Assembly: GCF_014222285.1 (NCBI RefSeq)
Contig: NZ_JACKZS010000036.1
Span: 1-45,931, forward strand
Source: Nostoc sp. UCD121
Lineage (GTDB): Bacteria; Cyanobacteriota; Cyanobacteriia; Cyanobacteriales; Nostocaceae
Reading direction: 5' to 3'
DNA length: 45,931 nucleotides
Under the pieces are notes generated by a model that saw nothing but the letters and a program-made list of their open reading frames with translations, ran no database searches and had not been told where the DNA came from. Positions 33,830 through 44,111 of the stretch are shown here, one piece after another. Made by a program: the position numbers and the translations under genes. Each line of letters opens with the position of its first letter. The stretch's first letter is position 1.

Positions 33830-35290
33830 CTAGAAATAGGCTCTTTTTTCTCTCGCCACGAAAAAACCTTGTATTATATGATGTTGAGGAGCGTTGGCGC
33901 GTAGCCCGCCGTAGGCATCGCTAGGTTCGGAGTAATCCCAAGAGTGCATTTGACGGAAAGGAAGACCCATCTTTTGGAAGACGTACTTCTCTTTCACACC
34001 AGAAGCAACTAGGTCAGGCTTCAGCGCTTTGATAAATTCCTCAAATTCGTAAGCGGTAACGTCGTCATAAACGATGGTGCCGTTTTCGATGTAGTGAGTG
34101 GTACGTTTGTAATCGTCATTATGAGCGAACTCATAACCTGTACCAATCATCTTCATGCCCAAGTCTAGGAAAGCTGGGACAACGTGGCGAGGACGTAGAC
34201 CACCAACCATGATGGCTACAGTTTTACCATCCAAGCGGGGGCGATACTTAGCAATTACCGCATCCATTGTGGGCTGATATTTGGCGATAACTTTCTCAGC
34301 GTTTGCTTGGATTGTTTCGTCAAACTTGGAAGCGATTTCCCGTAAAGATTCAGCAATCTTGGTGGGGCCGAAGAAGTTGTATTCCAACCAGGGTATACCA
34401 TAAGCTTCTTCCATGTGACGGCTGATGTAGTTCATCGACCGATAACAGTGGATGAGGTTCATCTTCACATTGGGGGTCATCAACATTTCGTTGATGGTGC
34501 CATCACCAGACCACTGAGCGACTACGCGCAAGCCGATTTCTTCTAACAGGATGCGGCTAGCCCAAGCATCTCCACCGATGTTGTAGTCACCAATGATGGC
34601 TACATCATAAGGAGTACCTTCAAACTTGAGTGTACCGTCTTTCTTAGCTTGGTCGGATCTGGTGAAAACCCAGTCACGAACCATGTCGTTAGCAATGTGG
34701 TGTCCCAAAGATTGGGAAACACCCCGGAAGCCTTCGCAACGCACAGGTACAACTGGCTTGCCAATTTCTTTCGATGTCTTCCGAGCAACTGCTTCGATGT
34801 CATCCCCGATTAGACCGATGGGGCATTCTGATTGAATGGAAACACCACGGTTGAGGGGGAAAAGTACATCAAGTTCTTGGATGAGCTTGACAAGTTTCTT
34901 GTCACCGCCGAAAACGATATCTCTTTCTTGGAAGTCGGAGGTGAAGTGCATGGTACCAAAGGTATCAATACCTGTGGTTCCAATGTAGTAGTTACGACGA
35001 CCAGACCAAGACCAGTAACCGCAACCTACAGGCCCGTGGCTGATGTGGATCATGTCCTTAATAGGGCCCCAAACCACACCTTTAGAACCGGCGTAAGCAC
35101 AACCACGAGCGGTCATTACCCCAGGAAGGGATTTGATGTTAGATTTAACGCCGCAATCGGACTTACCTTCTTCGTATACACTTAAGTGCTTTTCGCGCTT
35201 TTTAGCAGCTTTGTCTGGGTAAGCACTGAGAACTTCTTTAATTAGTTCTTTTCTTTCTTCGATGATGTTTTGATTTTCTGGAGGTGTCAT
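33830..35290 (-). CDS. nifD: nitrogenase MoFe protein alpha subunit NifD, 5' part, interrupted
   Basis: True NifD codons run from ATG 35290 (GAGG Shine-Dalgarno sequence) to 33929, 454 residues ending MHSWDYS. The cluster ligands are visible: [30 protein letters not shown] (P-cluster side), the Cys of LIHCYRSMN and the His of MHSWDYS (FeMo-cofactor). Past the 11-bp repeat the frame continues 32 codons into the element ([20 protein letters not shown]...) and stops at 33830. This truncated 486-residue form cannot make the normal C-terminus. Excision joins it to 9751-9899 to give 503 residues. Confidence 0.97.
   Translation of the reverse strand: MTPPENQNIIEERKELIKEVLSAYPDKAAKKREKHLSVYEEGKSDCGVKSNIKSLPGVMTARGCAYAGSKGVVWGPIKDMIHISHGPVGCGYWSWSGRRNYYIGTTGIDTFGTMHFTSDFQERDIVFGGDKKLVKLIQELDVLFPLNRGVSIQSECPIGLIGDDIEAVARKTSKEIGKPVVPVRCEGFRGVSQSLGHHIANDMVRDWVFTRSDQAKKDGTLKFEGTPYDVAIIGDYNIGGDAWASRILLEEIGLRVVAQWSGDGTINEMLMTPNVKMNLIHCYRSMNYISRHMEEAYGIPWLEYNFFGPTKIAESLREIASKFDETIQANAEKVIAKYQPTMDAVIAKYRPRLDGKTVAIMVGGLRPRHVVPAFLDLGMKMIGTGYEFAHNDDYKRTTHYIENGTIVYDDVTAYEFEEFIKALKPDLVASGVKEKYVFQKMGLPFRQMHSWDYSEPSDAYGGLRANAPQHHIIQGFFVAREKRAYF
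33928..33938. repeat. nifD element right recombination site (11-bp direct repeat)
   Basis: CGGAGTAATCC, identical to 9900-9910. It overlaps the codons for W-D-Y-S of nifD, right after the His that binds the FeMo-cofactor. Confidence 0.95.
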
Positions 35291-35325
35291 ATTTAGCCTC
35301 TGTGACTCGTAAGGATCGGGGCATA

Positions 35326-35344
35326 GGGGGACTAGGAGTCCCCT
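35326..35344. promoter_or_regulatory. nifH-nifD intergenic hairpin
   Basis: GGGGACT (35327-35333) pairs with AGTCCCC (35337-35343) around AGG, with an extra G-U at the base. It sits in the 155-bp gap after nifH. Such hairpins could protect the nifH transcript 3' end or limit read-through so that nifH is made in excess; this is inference. Confidence 0.55.
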
Positions 35345-35445
35345 CTAAGATTAGGGGAGAGATGCAAGAGAGAGAGGAAAAGGTAAGATATGGAACTCTT
35401 CCTTTTTCCTTGTGCTAAATCGTTATTTTTTAGCGGCTACTTAGA

Positions 35446-36671
<1,226 letters not shown>

Positions 36672-37028
36672 TTACTTGTTCAAAATAGCGCCCTTCATAT
36701 TTGTGACGCGATCTAGTGCAGCTTTGGTGTTTTCTGCTGACACTCCACGCACAGCCATTGCTTCGCCGAGATGCTTGGCGATCGCATCGAAGTGTTGTTG
36801 CTGTAGATTCATTCCAGCGTGGGTTTTGTCCATTGGACGACCGCCGTATTGCTTAGGCCCTTCAAATATTTGACCTAAGAAAGCAACTAGATGATTGCGT
36901 TGCTTTGCCATATCTGTACCAGCAAAAAATGTGTTGAGAGTGCTGTCTGTGGCAATGCGTTTGTGGAGTTCATCTACTACTTGTTCAATAGCTGGTTGTC
37001 CACCAATGTTGTCGTACAATGTGCTCAT
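36672..37028 (-). CDS. glbN: cyanoglobin (group I truncated haemoglobin)
   Basis: This 118-residue protein begins MSTLYDNIGGQPAIEQVVDE, the N-terminal pattern of group I truncated haemoglobins. The proximal His lies in DKTHAGMNLQQQHFDAI, and FFAGTDMAKQRNHLVAFLGQ is the family's E-helix region. It binds haem and oxygen tightly and is proposed to supply or scavenge oxygen near the membrane under microaerobic nitrogen-limited conditions. An AAGGAA Shine-Dalgarno sequence precedes the ATG. Its location between nifU and nifH is a trait of some Nostoc strains and absent in others. Confidence 0.94.
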   Translation of the reverse strand: MSTLYDNIGGQPAIEQVVDELHKRIATDSTLNTFFAGTDMAKQRNHLVAFLGQIFEGPKQYGGRPMDKTHAGMNLQQQHFDAIAKHLGEAMAVRGVSAENTKAALDRVTNMKGAILNK

Positions 37029-37251
37029 ATCCTGTTCCTTTGAAGCGAGTTGGATGATGAAATTTGCAAGTAGGCGCTTAATCTATGAAGCCTATATGCT
37101 GTTAGCCGTCATAGCTAATTTAGCTATCGGTTGTCGGTAGGATTGAAGCATTGATGTGGAGACAATTATATGGTTCAAATCCTACTTTCTGTTCCTGGCT
37201 GAATGCATATTAGAGCGTATTTGTAGAATACGTTAAGTCCTACAGCCATTC

Positions 37252-38151
37252 CTAAACTGCTTCGACTACAAGGCTCTTGCTGACACGATCTTGTAATCTG
37301 GCTTCGATCGCAATTTTCAGAGTTGCTGTACTACTAGAACAGGAACCGCAAGCACCTTGCAGGACAACTTTAACGCGATCGCCTTCTACATCATAGAGTT
37401 CTACATCTCCCCCATCTGCAATGAGTACGGGTCTGACTTCTTCATCGAGAACCTTTTGAATTAGAGCAATCTTTTGGACGTTTGTTAGCGATCGCTCTTT
37501 AGACGTAACAATTTCTGTGGCAACTTTTACGCCGTAATTGTTGAGAGCAGGTGTGGCGTATTCCTGTTGAACTGATCTAATAATATCATCAATGTTCGCC
37601 AGACAGGAACCGCATCCGCCACCAGCTTTTACATAATTTGTTACTTGTTCAGCATCCGTGAGATGATTTTCTAGAATCACGCGACGGATTTTAGATTCGC
37701 TGATGCCAAAGCAACTGCAAACTAACGCGCCTTCATCATCATCATCGTGGGTAGCGAGAGGTATGCCACGATAATTATAGATAGCGGCTTCTAGCGCTTC
37801 TTGTCCCATGACAGAGCAATGCATCTTTGCTTCTGGCAAACCACCCAGGTAATCTGCAATGTCTTTATTGGACACTTTTAAAGCTTCATCTAAGGTTAAA
37901 CCTTTGACCATTTCGGTTAATGCACTAGAAGATGCGATCGCACTAGTACAACCAAAGGTTTGAAACCGAGCATCTAGAATCTTATCAGATTCTACTTCCA
38001 CTTTCAGGTGCAATCTCAGAGCATCACCGCAAGCAATGCTGCCGATTTCGCCCGTTGCAACCTTAACTCCAACTTCGCCCGTTTCTTCAATTTCTCCCTG
38101 ATTTTTGGGATCGTAAAACAGTTCTAATACTTTATCGGTGTAATCCCACAT
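37252..38151 (-). CDS. nifU: Fe-S cluster scaffold NifU
   Basis: This 299-residue three-domain scaffold has an N-terminal IscU-like part with Cys in TFGCTSAIASSS and MHCSVMGQEA. A central [2Fe-2S] part has CSCFGISESKI and GGGCGSCLANI. The C-terminal Nfu-like part has GACGSCSSSTATLK. It builds [4Fe-4S] clusters from sulfur supplied by NifS for NifB and NifH. It follows nifS after 104 bp that contain an STRR, and is followed by glbN after 223 bp with a short hairpin (ATAGCTAATTTAGCTAT). Confidence 0.96.
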   Translation of the reverse strand: MWDYTDKVLELFYDPKNQGEIEETGEVGVKVATGEIGSIACGDALRLHLKVEVESDKILDARFQTFGCTSAIASSSALTEMVKGLTLDEALKVSNKDIADYLGGLPEAKMHCSVMGQEALEAAIYNYRGIPLATHDDDDEGALVCSCFGISESKIRRVILENHLTDAEQVTNYVKAGGGCGSCLANIDDIIRSVQQEYATPALNNYGVKVATEIVTSKERSLTNVQKIALIQKVLDEEVRPVLIADGGDVELYDVEGDRVKVVLQGACGSCSSSTATLKIAIEARLQDRVSKSLVVEAV

Positions 38152-38255
38152 ATTAAGTTCCGAGTGCTGAGTAGTAAGTGCTGAGTGAGGTTAGGGGACA
38201 GGTGACAGGTGATAGGGAACAGATTATTCCCTGTAACCTGTAACCTATTCCCTAA

Positions 38256-39464
38256 TTAACGATGCGCCAGTGCTTGTTCTTGTCCTTGCAACCAACCTGC
38301 ATCATCATTTTTGAAGGGTGAGAGGGCGCGTAAACGTTCTACAATACTGGGCATTACCTCTATTACTTGATCGATTTCGGCTTCTGTGGTGTAGCGACAA
38401 AGACTGAAGCGAATTGAACCGTGCAAAGTTGTGTAGGGTAAGCCCATTGCCCGCAGGACGTGGGAGGGTTCTAGAGAACCGGAGGTACAAGCAGAACCGG
38501 ATGATGCACAGATACCGTATTTGTTCAATAACAGTAGAATTGCTTCACCTTCAATATACTTGAAGCCGATATTGGTTGTGTTTGGCAATCTCTGCGTAAC
38601 GTCGCCGTTAACGACACAATCGGGAATTGTAGCTAGTAAAGTTTGTTCGAGGCGATCGCGCAGTTTTCTTTCTCTTGCGATCGCTTCTTCTAAGTGTAAC
38701 AGTTCTAGTTCCGCAGCTTTGCCCAAGGCGATAATTGCTGGAACATTCTCTGTTCCCGCTCTGCGTCCGCGTTCTTGGTGTCCCCCAAGAATAAAGGGAC
38801 GGAACCGAACTCCGCGCCGGATATACAAAGCACCAATTCCTTTTGGCCCGTGTAGCTTGTGACCAGACAGAGTTAACATATCTACGGTGCTAGTCTTCAT
38901 ATTCAAGGGGATTTTTCCCACTGCTTGCACCGCATCTACATGGAAGATAGCTCCATACTCTTTGACACGCAACCCAATTTGCTCAATCGGGAAAATCGTC
39001 CCAGTTTCATTATTAGCATACATAATTGTCACCAGGGCGGTGTTACCCGTCAAGGAAGCTTCTAGTTCATCTAGATCCAGCTGTCCTTGATTATTTACTG
39101 ATAAATAGGTAACACTATAACCTTGGGTTTCTAATTGTTTGCAGACATTGAGTACTGCTGGATGTTCAACTTGGGTAGTGACGATGTGGCGCTTTTCAGG
39201 TTGCGCCAACAGTGCGGCTCGAATCGCCGCGTTATCTCCCTCAGTACCGCAACTTGTGTAGACAATTTCTGACTCATCGGCTCCCAGCATAGCTGCAAGT
39301 TGTTCTCTTGCTGTTCTCACTGCTTTACCGACTTGCCCACCAAAGGTATGCATACTAGAGGGATTGCCGTAATAATCTGTGAGGTAAGGTAGCATTACCT
39401 CTATAACTTGTGGGTCTACCTTAGTGGTAGCATTATTATCAAGATAGATGCAGTTATTTTGCAT
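38256..39464 (-). CDS. nifS: cysteine desulfurase NifS
   Basis: This 402-residue PLP enzyme (from ATG 39464, MQNNCIYLDNNATTKVDPQV) has its PLP lysine in LSGHKLHGPKG and its catalytic sulfur-carrying Cys in SSGSACTSGSLEPSH. It releases sulfur from cysteine for NifU. A TTG at 39476 is in frame, but the ATG gives the family's usual start. It follows fdxN by 34 bp and belongs to the nifB-fdxN-nifS-nifU operon. Confidence 0.96.
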   Translation of the reverse strand: MQNNCIYLDNNATTKVDPQVIEVMLPYLTDYYGNPSSMHTFGGQVGKAVRTAREQLAAMLGADESEIVYTSCGTEGDNAAIRAALLAQPEKRHIVTTQVEHPAVLNVCKQLETQGYSVTYLSVNNQGQLDLDELEASLTGNTALVTIMYANNETGTIFPIEQIGLRVKEYGAIFHVDAVQAVGKIPLNMKTSTVDMLTLSGHKLHGPKGIGALYIRRGVRFRPFILGGHQERGRRAGTENVPAIIALGKAAELELLHLEEAIARERKLRDRLEQTLLATIPDCVVNGDVTQRLPNTTNIGFKYIEGEAILLLLNKYGICASSGSACTSGSLEPSHVLRAMGLPYTTLHGSIRFSLCRYTTEAEIDQVIEVMPSIVERLRALSPFKNDDAGWLQGQEQALAHR

Positions 39465-39498
39465 TGTTGTCTTCAATTACAAATTAGGAATTATTTAA

Positions 39499-39855
39499 TT
39501 AAGCTTCAGAACCCATTGTTTGGGATTGACGCTTTTGCAACTGCTCAGAGTATTTCTGAGAATAGGTTTTAAACCAACGTTCCCAGTAATCTTGTTTATT
39601 TGTTAATTTAGCAACTACATGATTGTAATTGGTAAACCAGCCTTCCCAATAATCACTAGGCTGCTTAACGCAACCGTCGCAAGTGGGACAACCAGCTTTA
39701 CACTGAGGCACGGTATGAATACTACCAATACAGTTTGTACAAAGTTCAGGGTCAATCCAGTGCTGTCCATCAACCACTTTAATTGCATTTGTCGGACATA
39801 CCGTTAGACAGAGATTGCAGGAAATACACTGGCTAGTAAGAATTTTGTAAGCCAT
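39499..39855 (-). CDS. fdxN: 2[4Fe-4S] ferredoxin FdxN
   Basis: This 118-residue bacterial-type ferredoxin has the first cluster motif CISCNLCLTVCP and the second, expanded motif CTNCIGSIHTVPQCKAGCP, followed by CDGC. The C-terminal 50 residues are a helical, Trp/Tyr-rich extension. It is proposed to donate electrons to NifB. The gene is intact: unlike in Anabaena 7120, no fdxN excision element interrupts it. AGGAG precedes the ATG at 39855. Confidence 0.94.
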   Translation of the reverse strand: MAYKILTSQCISCNLCLTVCPTNAIKVVDGQHWIDPELCTNCIGSIHTVPQCKAGCPTCDGCVKQPSDYWEGWFTNYNHVVAKLTNKQDYWERWFKTYSQKYSEQLQKRQSQTMGSEA

Positions 39856-39958
39856 GATTTATTCTCCTTTTGGGGAATGGGGCATTAGAGTCAGGGGAGA
39901 GGTTACAGGTGACAGGTGATAGGTAATAATCTCTCCCCTGTCCCCTGTAACCTATTCC

Positions 39959-41410
39959 CTATTCGTTATTCCCTAATTCCTTAACGTATTGCTCGTAGAA
40001 CTCTAAAGCAACCTTTTCAATTACGTCGTAAGCTTCAATAGTCTTGATTCCAGCTTCTTGCAATTTTTCTTGAGGACAGTTACCAATCTTGGAGACTAAA
40101 ACTGCTTTGCAATCTGCGATCGCTTTCATAATATGCTCAAAGGAAGCTTCTTCGCCGTATCCACCTTGGCAGTATTGGTCAATTTTGCGATGACCAACAA
40201 AGCGAACTTCATTACCACCCACTTCGTAAATTTGGAATTCTTTCGCATGACCGAAGTGTTGGTTAACTAATCCGCCGCCTTTGGTTGCTACTGCAACTAA
40301 AACTTTCGGACTATTGGCAATTTTCTTACCAGCTAGCGCCTTATCTTTGGCTACTTTAAGTTCTTCTTTAAACTTCTCAATTCCTTCGTGAACAGTAGCG
40401 CGTTGTTCCATGTCATATTCGGGAGCCATTTCCAAGAATTTCTCTTTGGAAAACTCTTGGCTGCGGTCTTCTCCCAACAATCCGACTGCATCGGCACGGC
40501 ACTGGCGACAGTGACGCATCATTTTCATGTTACCAGAGCAGTTGTCTTGAACTTCTTTGAGTTCTTTGGGTGTGGGGCCGCGTTGACCGATTAAACCGAA
40601 GTGTGTGCCATGTTCTGGTGCAGAAATCAATGGCATGATGTTGTGCAAGAATGCACCTTTCTCACGGATGACTCGATTCACTTCAACCAAGTGATGGTCA
40701 TTAATTCCGGGAATCATCACGGAGTTGACTTTGCACAAGATGTCAGCATCTTTTAGGGCTTGCAATCCTTCCATCTGTCTTTCGTGGAGGATTTTTGCAC
40801 CTTCAAGACCTCTATAACGCTTGCGTCTGTAGTGAACCCAAGGATAAATCTTAGCACCGATCTCTGGATCTACCATGTTAATGGTGATCGTCACGTGATC
40901 TATATTTAATTGTTTAATGCGATCGATGTAGTCTGGCAGCATTAAACCATTAGTTGATAAACACAGCTTGATGTCTGGTGCTTGGGCTGCAATCAACTCA
41001 AATGTGCGGAAGGTTTTTTCTGGGTTCGCCAATGGGTCGCCAGGGCCGGCAATTCCCACAACTGTCATTTGGGGAATCTTACCACCAATGACCAAAGCTT
41101 TATGTGCAGCTTCTTCTGGTGTTAGCAATTCGCTAACTACTCCAGGACGGCTTTCGTTAGCGCAATCATATTTGCGGTTGCAATAGTTGCATTGAATGTT
41201 GCAAGCTGGTGCAACTGCAACGTGCATCCGGGCGTAGTGGTGATGAGCGTCTTCGCTGTAGCAGGGATGTTTAGCAATACGTTCTTGGAGCTTTTCATCC
41301 CTTTCCACGGTGGTGCTGCTGTTGCTGTCGCAGCCGCAATCACCGGATTTTGCTTGGGTTGGCGATTCCGTAGCGTTGGAGTTGAGGAGTCGTGTAGACG
41401 TTGATGTCAT
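39959..41410 (-). CDS. nifB: FeMo-cofactor radical SAM enzyme NifB
   Basis: From ATG 41410 ([12 protein letters not shown]) the protein is 483 residues. Residues about 50-75 carry [20 protein letters not shown] and then the radical-SAM motif [28 protein letters not shown] follows with extra cluster Cys. The C-terminal NifX-like domain begins near 365 ([16 protein letters not shown]). It makes NifB-co, the Fe8S9C core. A TTG at 41422 could extend it by four residues. It is the first gene of its operon, after a long upstream region. Confidence 0.97.
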   Translation of the reverse strand: MTSTSTRLLNSNATESPTQAKSGDCGCDSNSSTTVERDEKLQERIAKHPCYSEDAHHHYARMHVAVAPACNIQCNYCNRKYDCANESRPGVVSELLTPEEAAHKALVIGGKIPQMTVVGIAGPGDPLANPEKTFRTFELIAAQAPDIKLCLSTNGLMLPDYIDRIKQLNIDHVTITINMVDPEIGAKIYPWVHYRRKRYRGLEGAKILHERQMEGLQALKDADILCKVNSVMIPGINDHHLVEVNRVIREKGAFLHNIMPLISAPEHGTHFGLIGQRGPTPKELKEVQDNCSGNMKMMRHCRQCRADAVGLLGEDRSQEFSKEKFLEMAPEYDMEQRATVHEGIEKFKEELKVAKDKALAGKKIANSPKVLVAVATKGGGLVNQHFGHAKEFQIYEVGGNEVRFVGHRKIDQYCQGGYGEEASFEHIMKAIADCKAVLVSKIGNCPQEKLQEAGIKTIEAYDVIEKVALEFYEQYVKELGNNE

Positions 41411-41854
41411 TGAGTTTCGCAAAAAGGTCGGTGGACTCGGCTGCCACTGTGGGAGATGCTGTTACTACTCTTTCATGCCCAGAATTGAAGTCGCGTCTTC
41501 CACACTGCCTGCAAACCCTTGGGTGAGGGCGACTTGTTTTCAAGTCAGGCAGGCGATAGATATCTGATGTTCGGCTGGTGTGTGTCAACGTTCGGTTCTT
41601 GGGTAGAATTTGTGCTTACAGCCGCGACTTCTCTTCACTTCAGGCATGGTGCTATATCATCCCTCCACTCACTTTTCGCTTTGTTTTGTTTCAGAGCGTT
41701 AAGTGATTGGCGATAAAAGATTTATATCAGCCGTCTTGAAGCTAGGCGATATGTCTATCTAGGATAGAATTTATTGGATTTATTACTTTTGTACTCAAAT
41801 ACTAAAAAACCTAATTCTTCAAGCATTACAAGAATTAAAAAAGTTTTTTTCAGG

Positions 41855-41920
41855 TAGGGGTTCTAGTATTTTTTGGTTGGGGTTCTAGTGTTTATAGATA
41901 GGGGTTCAGGATTTCTTTGT
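41855..41920. repeat. three 22-bp tandem repeats upstream of nifB
   Basis: GGGGTTCTAGTA (41857), GGGGTTCTAGTG (41879) and GGGGTTCAGGAT (41901) start exactly 22 bp apart, each preceded by T-A or T-T and followed by a T-rich half. The spacing is about two helical turns, so a protein could bind one face. They lie 445-510 bp from the nifB start codon. Candidate activator sites; identity unknown. Confidence 0.8.
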
Positions 41921-42421
41921 ACTCAGTCAAAACCCAATCCCAGCAAGGAATTTAATCTACTTGTAACTGGGTTTGGGTTATTTAAATGTGTACTCAGACT
42001 GCCCTCAGATTCCGTCAAAAGCATTAAATGCCAAGGGTTTGAGGGTGAAAAACTGGAGTAGTCTACATCGTTCTACTCCAGAAACGTGCGAAATTCAATT
42101 CTGTATCTAACATATCATTTTTTTCAGGGTAAAAATGCAATTCATATTTATTTAATTTTTGCTTTGACAATGATATTCAATTGTGGTTGTAAGCCTTGTT
42201 TAATAAGCGATATGAGGTAATGAAAATAGGTGTGTTGCTGCATATCATTTTCAAAAAACTTAACTTTTTACTTCTTTTCTTTGATGACTGCAATGAGGAG
42301 ATGGGTAGGAAACTGTCGAATTTTGTGTTTAAGAGAAACAACAAACTATAATCTAACATGATTGAGCGATCGCAATGAATTTTCTGAATTGCTCATTACA
42401 AACCTTAGCAAAAAACTTAAA

Positions 42422-42444
42422 CCCCTTCCCGCGTCGGGAAGGGG
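42422..42444 (-). terminator. terminator of the PQQ-dehydrogenase-like gene
   Basis: CCCCTTCCCG and CGGGAAGGGG form a perfect 10-bp stem with a 3-nt loop. On the minus strand TTTAAGTTTTTT follows, 27 bp past the gene's stop. A sister hairpin occurs at about 44635-44657. Confidence 0.75.
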
Positions 42445-42470
42445 AAAAATTTAAAATCAGGCGAGTGGTA

Positions 42471-44111
42471 CTACTTGACCTCTATAAACGAGATCATGTT
42501 ATCGAAGTCAGCCCCAACGGATTTATAATCACCAGCGCTAAACTCACGGCATCGACCACCAGTTTCATGTTGGCAGACACGTACTACAGTTCCTGATGGT
42601 ACACTTAACGAGCTTATAGCGTCGTTTCCCACAACCTTTAAGCCACCTTGGTTGGCTTTGTATACTCCTGGAGTTGTAGGAAAAGACTGGGAAGAACCAG
42701 CAAAATTACCATCTCTGTAGACCTTAACCACCTTTGCTGAAACCACTGCTGACGGCGTGTAGGAGAGCTTGTAGATAGTGCCGCTATAATCATCTGAAAT
42801 TAACAAATTACCTTGTTGGTCGACTACCATATCTACGGGTCGCCCCCAGATTTCTTGTGTTGCCGGAACTAGCCAACCGTTGACTAAATCCATCTCCTGC
42901 TCTGGAGCCTTTTTGCTATTGTTCCAGGGAAAGTAAGCTATTTTGTAGCCCGTTTTCTTCTGTCGATTCCATGAACCATGCAGCCCCGTCACTGCCCCAT
43001 TTGAGTACTGGCTGGGAAAGTTCGTATTTTGTAGGAATGTTAGTCCCAAGGGAGCGGAATGGGCTTGGATACCCTTGCTAATCCTGTCCATTGCATTGCA
43101 ATTAACCTTGCCATTAGCATTGAACTGATAGTCGCGGTCAAAGGGCATATCGTTCACGCCATTTGAAGTGTCAGGATTGGGGTTGCAAAATGGCCAACCG
43201 TAGTTACCGCCATCTCGGACTCGCGTAAACTCCTCTGGTGGGTGGTCGTCCACGTAGGAAGGGATAATCTTACCGTAATTGCCACTGCCATCGTTGAAGG
43301 GATAGGCGATGTTATCTCGATTATTAACAACTACCCAAAGGTCATTTGTGTTAGGCAAGAATGCTAATCCTTCGGCATTGCGTAAGCCTTGGGCAAACAG
43401 CCGCCGATTGCTTCCATCTGCGTTGTACTGGTAAACTGCACCACGCACTGGGTTACTAACAGTATCTTCCTTGCAGGCATTGCAAGTAGAGGCAATGGAC
43501 ACATACAGTTTGTGATTAGCATCAAGGGCGATGTTTTTCAGTTCGTGACCATAAGCGCCTTTGAGTTCCGATGTGCTGCTGTCTGGTAAACCAGTTACAA
43601 CAATTTGACGATTTTTTGCGGTTAAGTCTCCAGAGTTGTAGATAAAGCGGTTAATTTGATGAGTTTCAGAGATATAAACGTATGTGGTGTTGTTAATCTT
43701 ATGAAACACAATGTCGTGTGGCTTGCGTAGACCCGTTACGAAGTCAGAAATAATTGGGTCTTTGCTGCCATTTGGCCGGACAATTAATACTTTATTCCCA
43801 CTGGGTTGTGATACTAGAAGATCCCCATTGGGAGCAACTGCCATAAAGCGAGCTTTGTTAATGCGAGCATAAACAGCGATGGAGAAGTTGGGGGGTACTT
43901 TCAAGTAACGGTTAATATTGAAGGGTGCATAGTTCATGCTACTAGGCACTTTCAGCTTGGTTTCAACAGACGCAGCAGGCGGTTGGCCCAACGCTGCGGG
44001 GGAAAAAACCTCTAAGGATATTAAACTAGCAACTGAAGGGATTAAACTAACTAGCGACGCAGATAATATGCGTCTGAGCATTGGTATTTGGTTTAGGGAA
44101 AACATAACCAT
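42471..44111 (-). CDS. secreted PQQ-type sugar dehydrogenase-like protein with beta-gamma-crystallin domain
   Basis: In this 546-residue protein, residues 1-42 are a signal peptide (LRRILSASLVSLIPSVASLI, then FSPAALGQPPAA). Residues about 60-460 form a six-bladed propeller of the sorbosone/soluble glucose dehydrogenase type: VAPNGDLLVSQPSGNKVL, HDIVFHKINNTTYVYISETH, GLHGSWNRQKKTGYK, RPVDMVVDQQGNLLISDDYS. Residues about 462-546 are a calcium-binding beta-gamma-crystallin-like domain (VYRDGNFAGSSQSFP and FDNMISFIEV). It is probably periplasmic or extracellular. The substrate and PQQ use are unproven. ATG 44105 is an alternative start. Confidence 0.8.
   Translation of the reverse strand: MVMFSLNQIPMLRRILSASLVSLIPSVASLISLEVFSPAALGQPPAASVETKLKVPSSMNYAPFNINRYLKVPPNFSIAVYARINKARFMAVAPNGDLLVSQPSGNKVLIVRPNGSKDPIISDFVTGLRKPHDIVFHKINNTTYVYISETHQINRFIYNSGDLTAKNRQIVVTGLPDSSTSELKGAYGHELKNIALDANHKLYVSIASTCNACKEDTVSNPVRGAVYQYNADGSNRRLFAQGLRNAEGLAFLPNTNDLWVVVNNRDNIAYPFNDGSGNYGKIIPSYVDDHPPEEFTRVRDGGNYGWPFCNPNPDTSNGVNDMPFDRDYQFNANGKVNCNAMDRISKGIQAHSAPLGLTFLQNTNFPSQYSNGAVTGLHGSWNRQKKTGYKIAYFPWNNSKKAPEQEMDLVNGWLVPATQEIWGRPVDMVVDQQGNLLISDDYSGTIYKLSYTPSAVVSAKVVKVYRDGNFAGSSQSFPTTPGVYKANQGGLKVVGNDAISSLSVPSGTVVRVCQHETGGRCREFSAGDYKSVGADFDNMISFIEVK

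Larger units (their letters stand above)
9900..33938. mobile_element. nifD excision element (about 24.0 kb)
   Basis: The element is bounded by perfect 11-bp direct repeats CGGAGTAATCC at 9900-9910 and 33928-33938, the same core known for the XisA system of heterocystous cyanobacteria. It splits nifD, carries xisA next to its left border, and would leave as a circle of about 24,028 bp during heterocyst differentiation. Cargo genes face both directions, are separated by many dispersed repeats, and show no phage structural or conjugation module. The element is more than twice the 11 kb of the Anabaena 7120 version, so most of the cargo is accessory. Confidence 0.95.
41411..42470. other. long noncoding region upstream of nifB
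   Basis: No gene is supported. From nifB outward it has a GC-moderate part (41423-41720) with short Cys-like noise frames, an AT-rich part, the 3 x 22-bp repeat at 41855-41920, a pair of near-complementary ACCCAATCCCAG/CTGGGTTTGGGT segments (about 41930-41978), and another AT-rich stretch. It probably contains the nifB promoter and its activator sites. Confidence 0.7.

Noticed and set aside
39499..39855. Possible fdxN excision element
   Set aside because: fdxN is a continuous, full-length frame with all cluster cysteines; no element is present.
41411..42470. Several short frames (60-85 codons) upstream of nifB
   Set aside because: Overlapping on both strands, Cys/Ser-rich noise, no shared neighbours; better read as promoter DNA.
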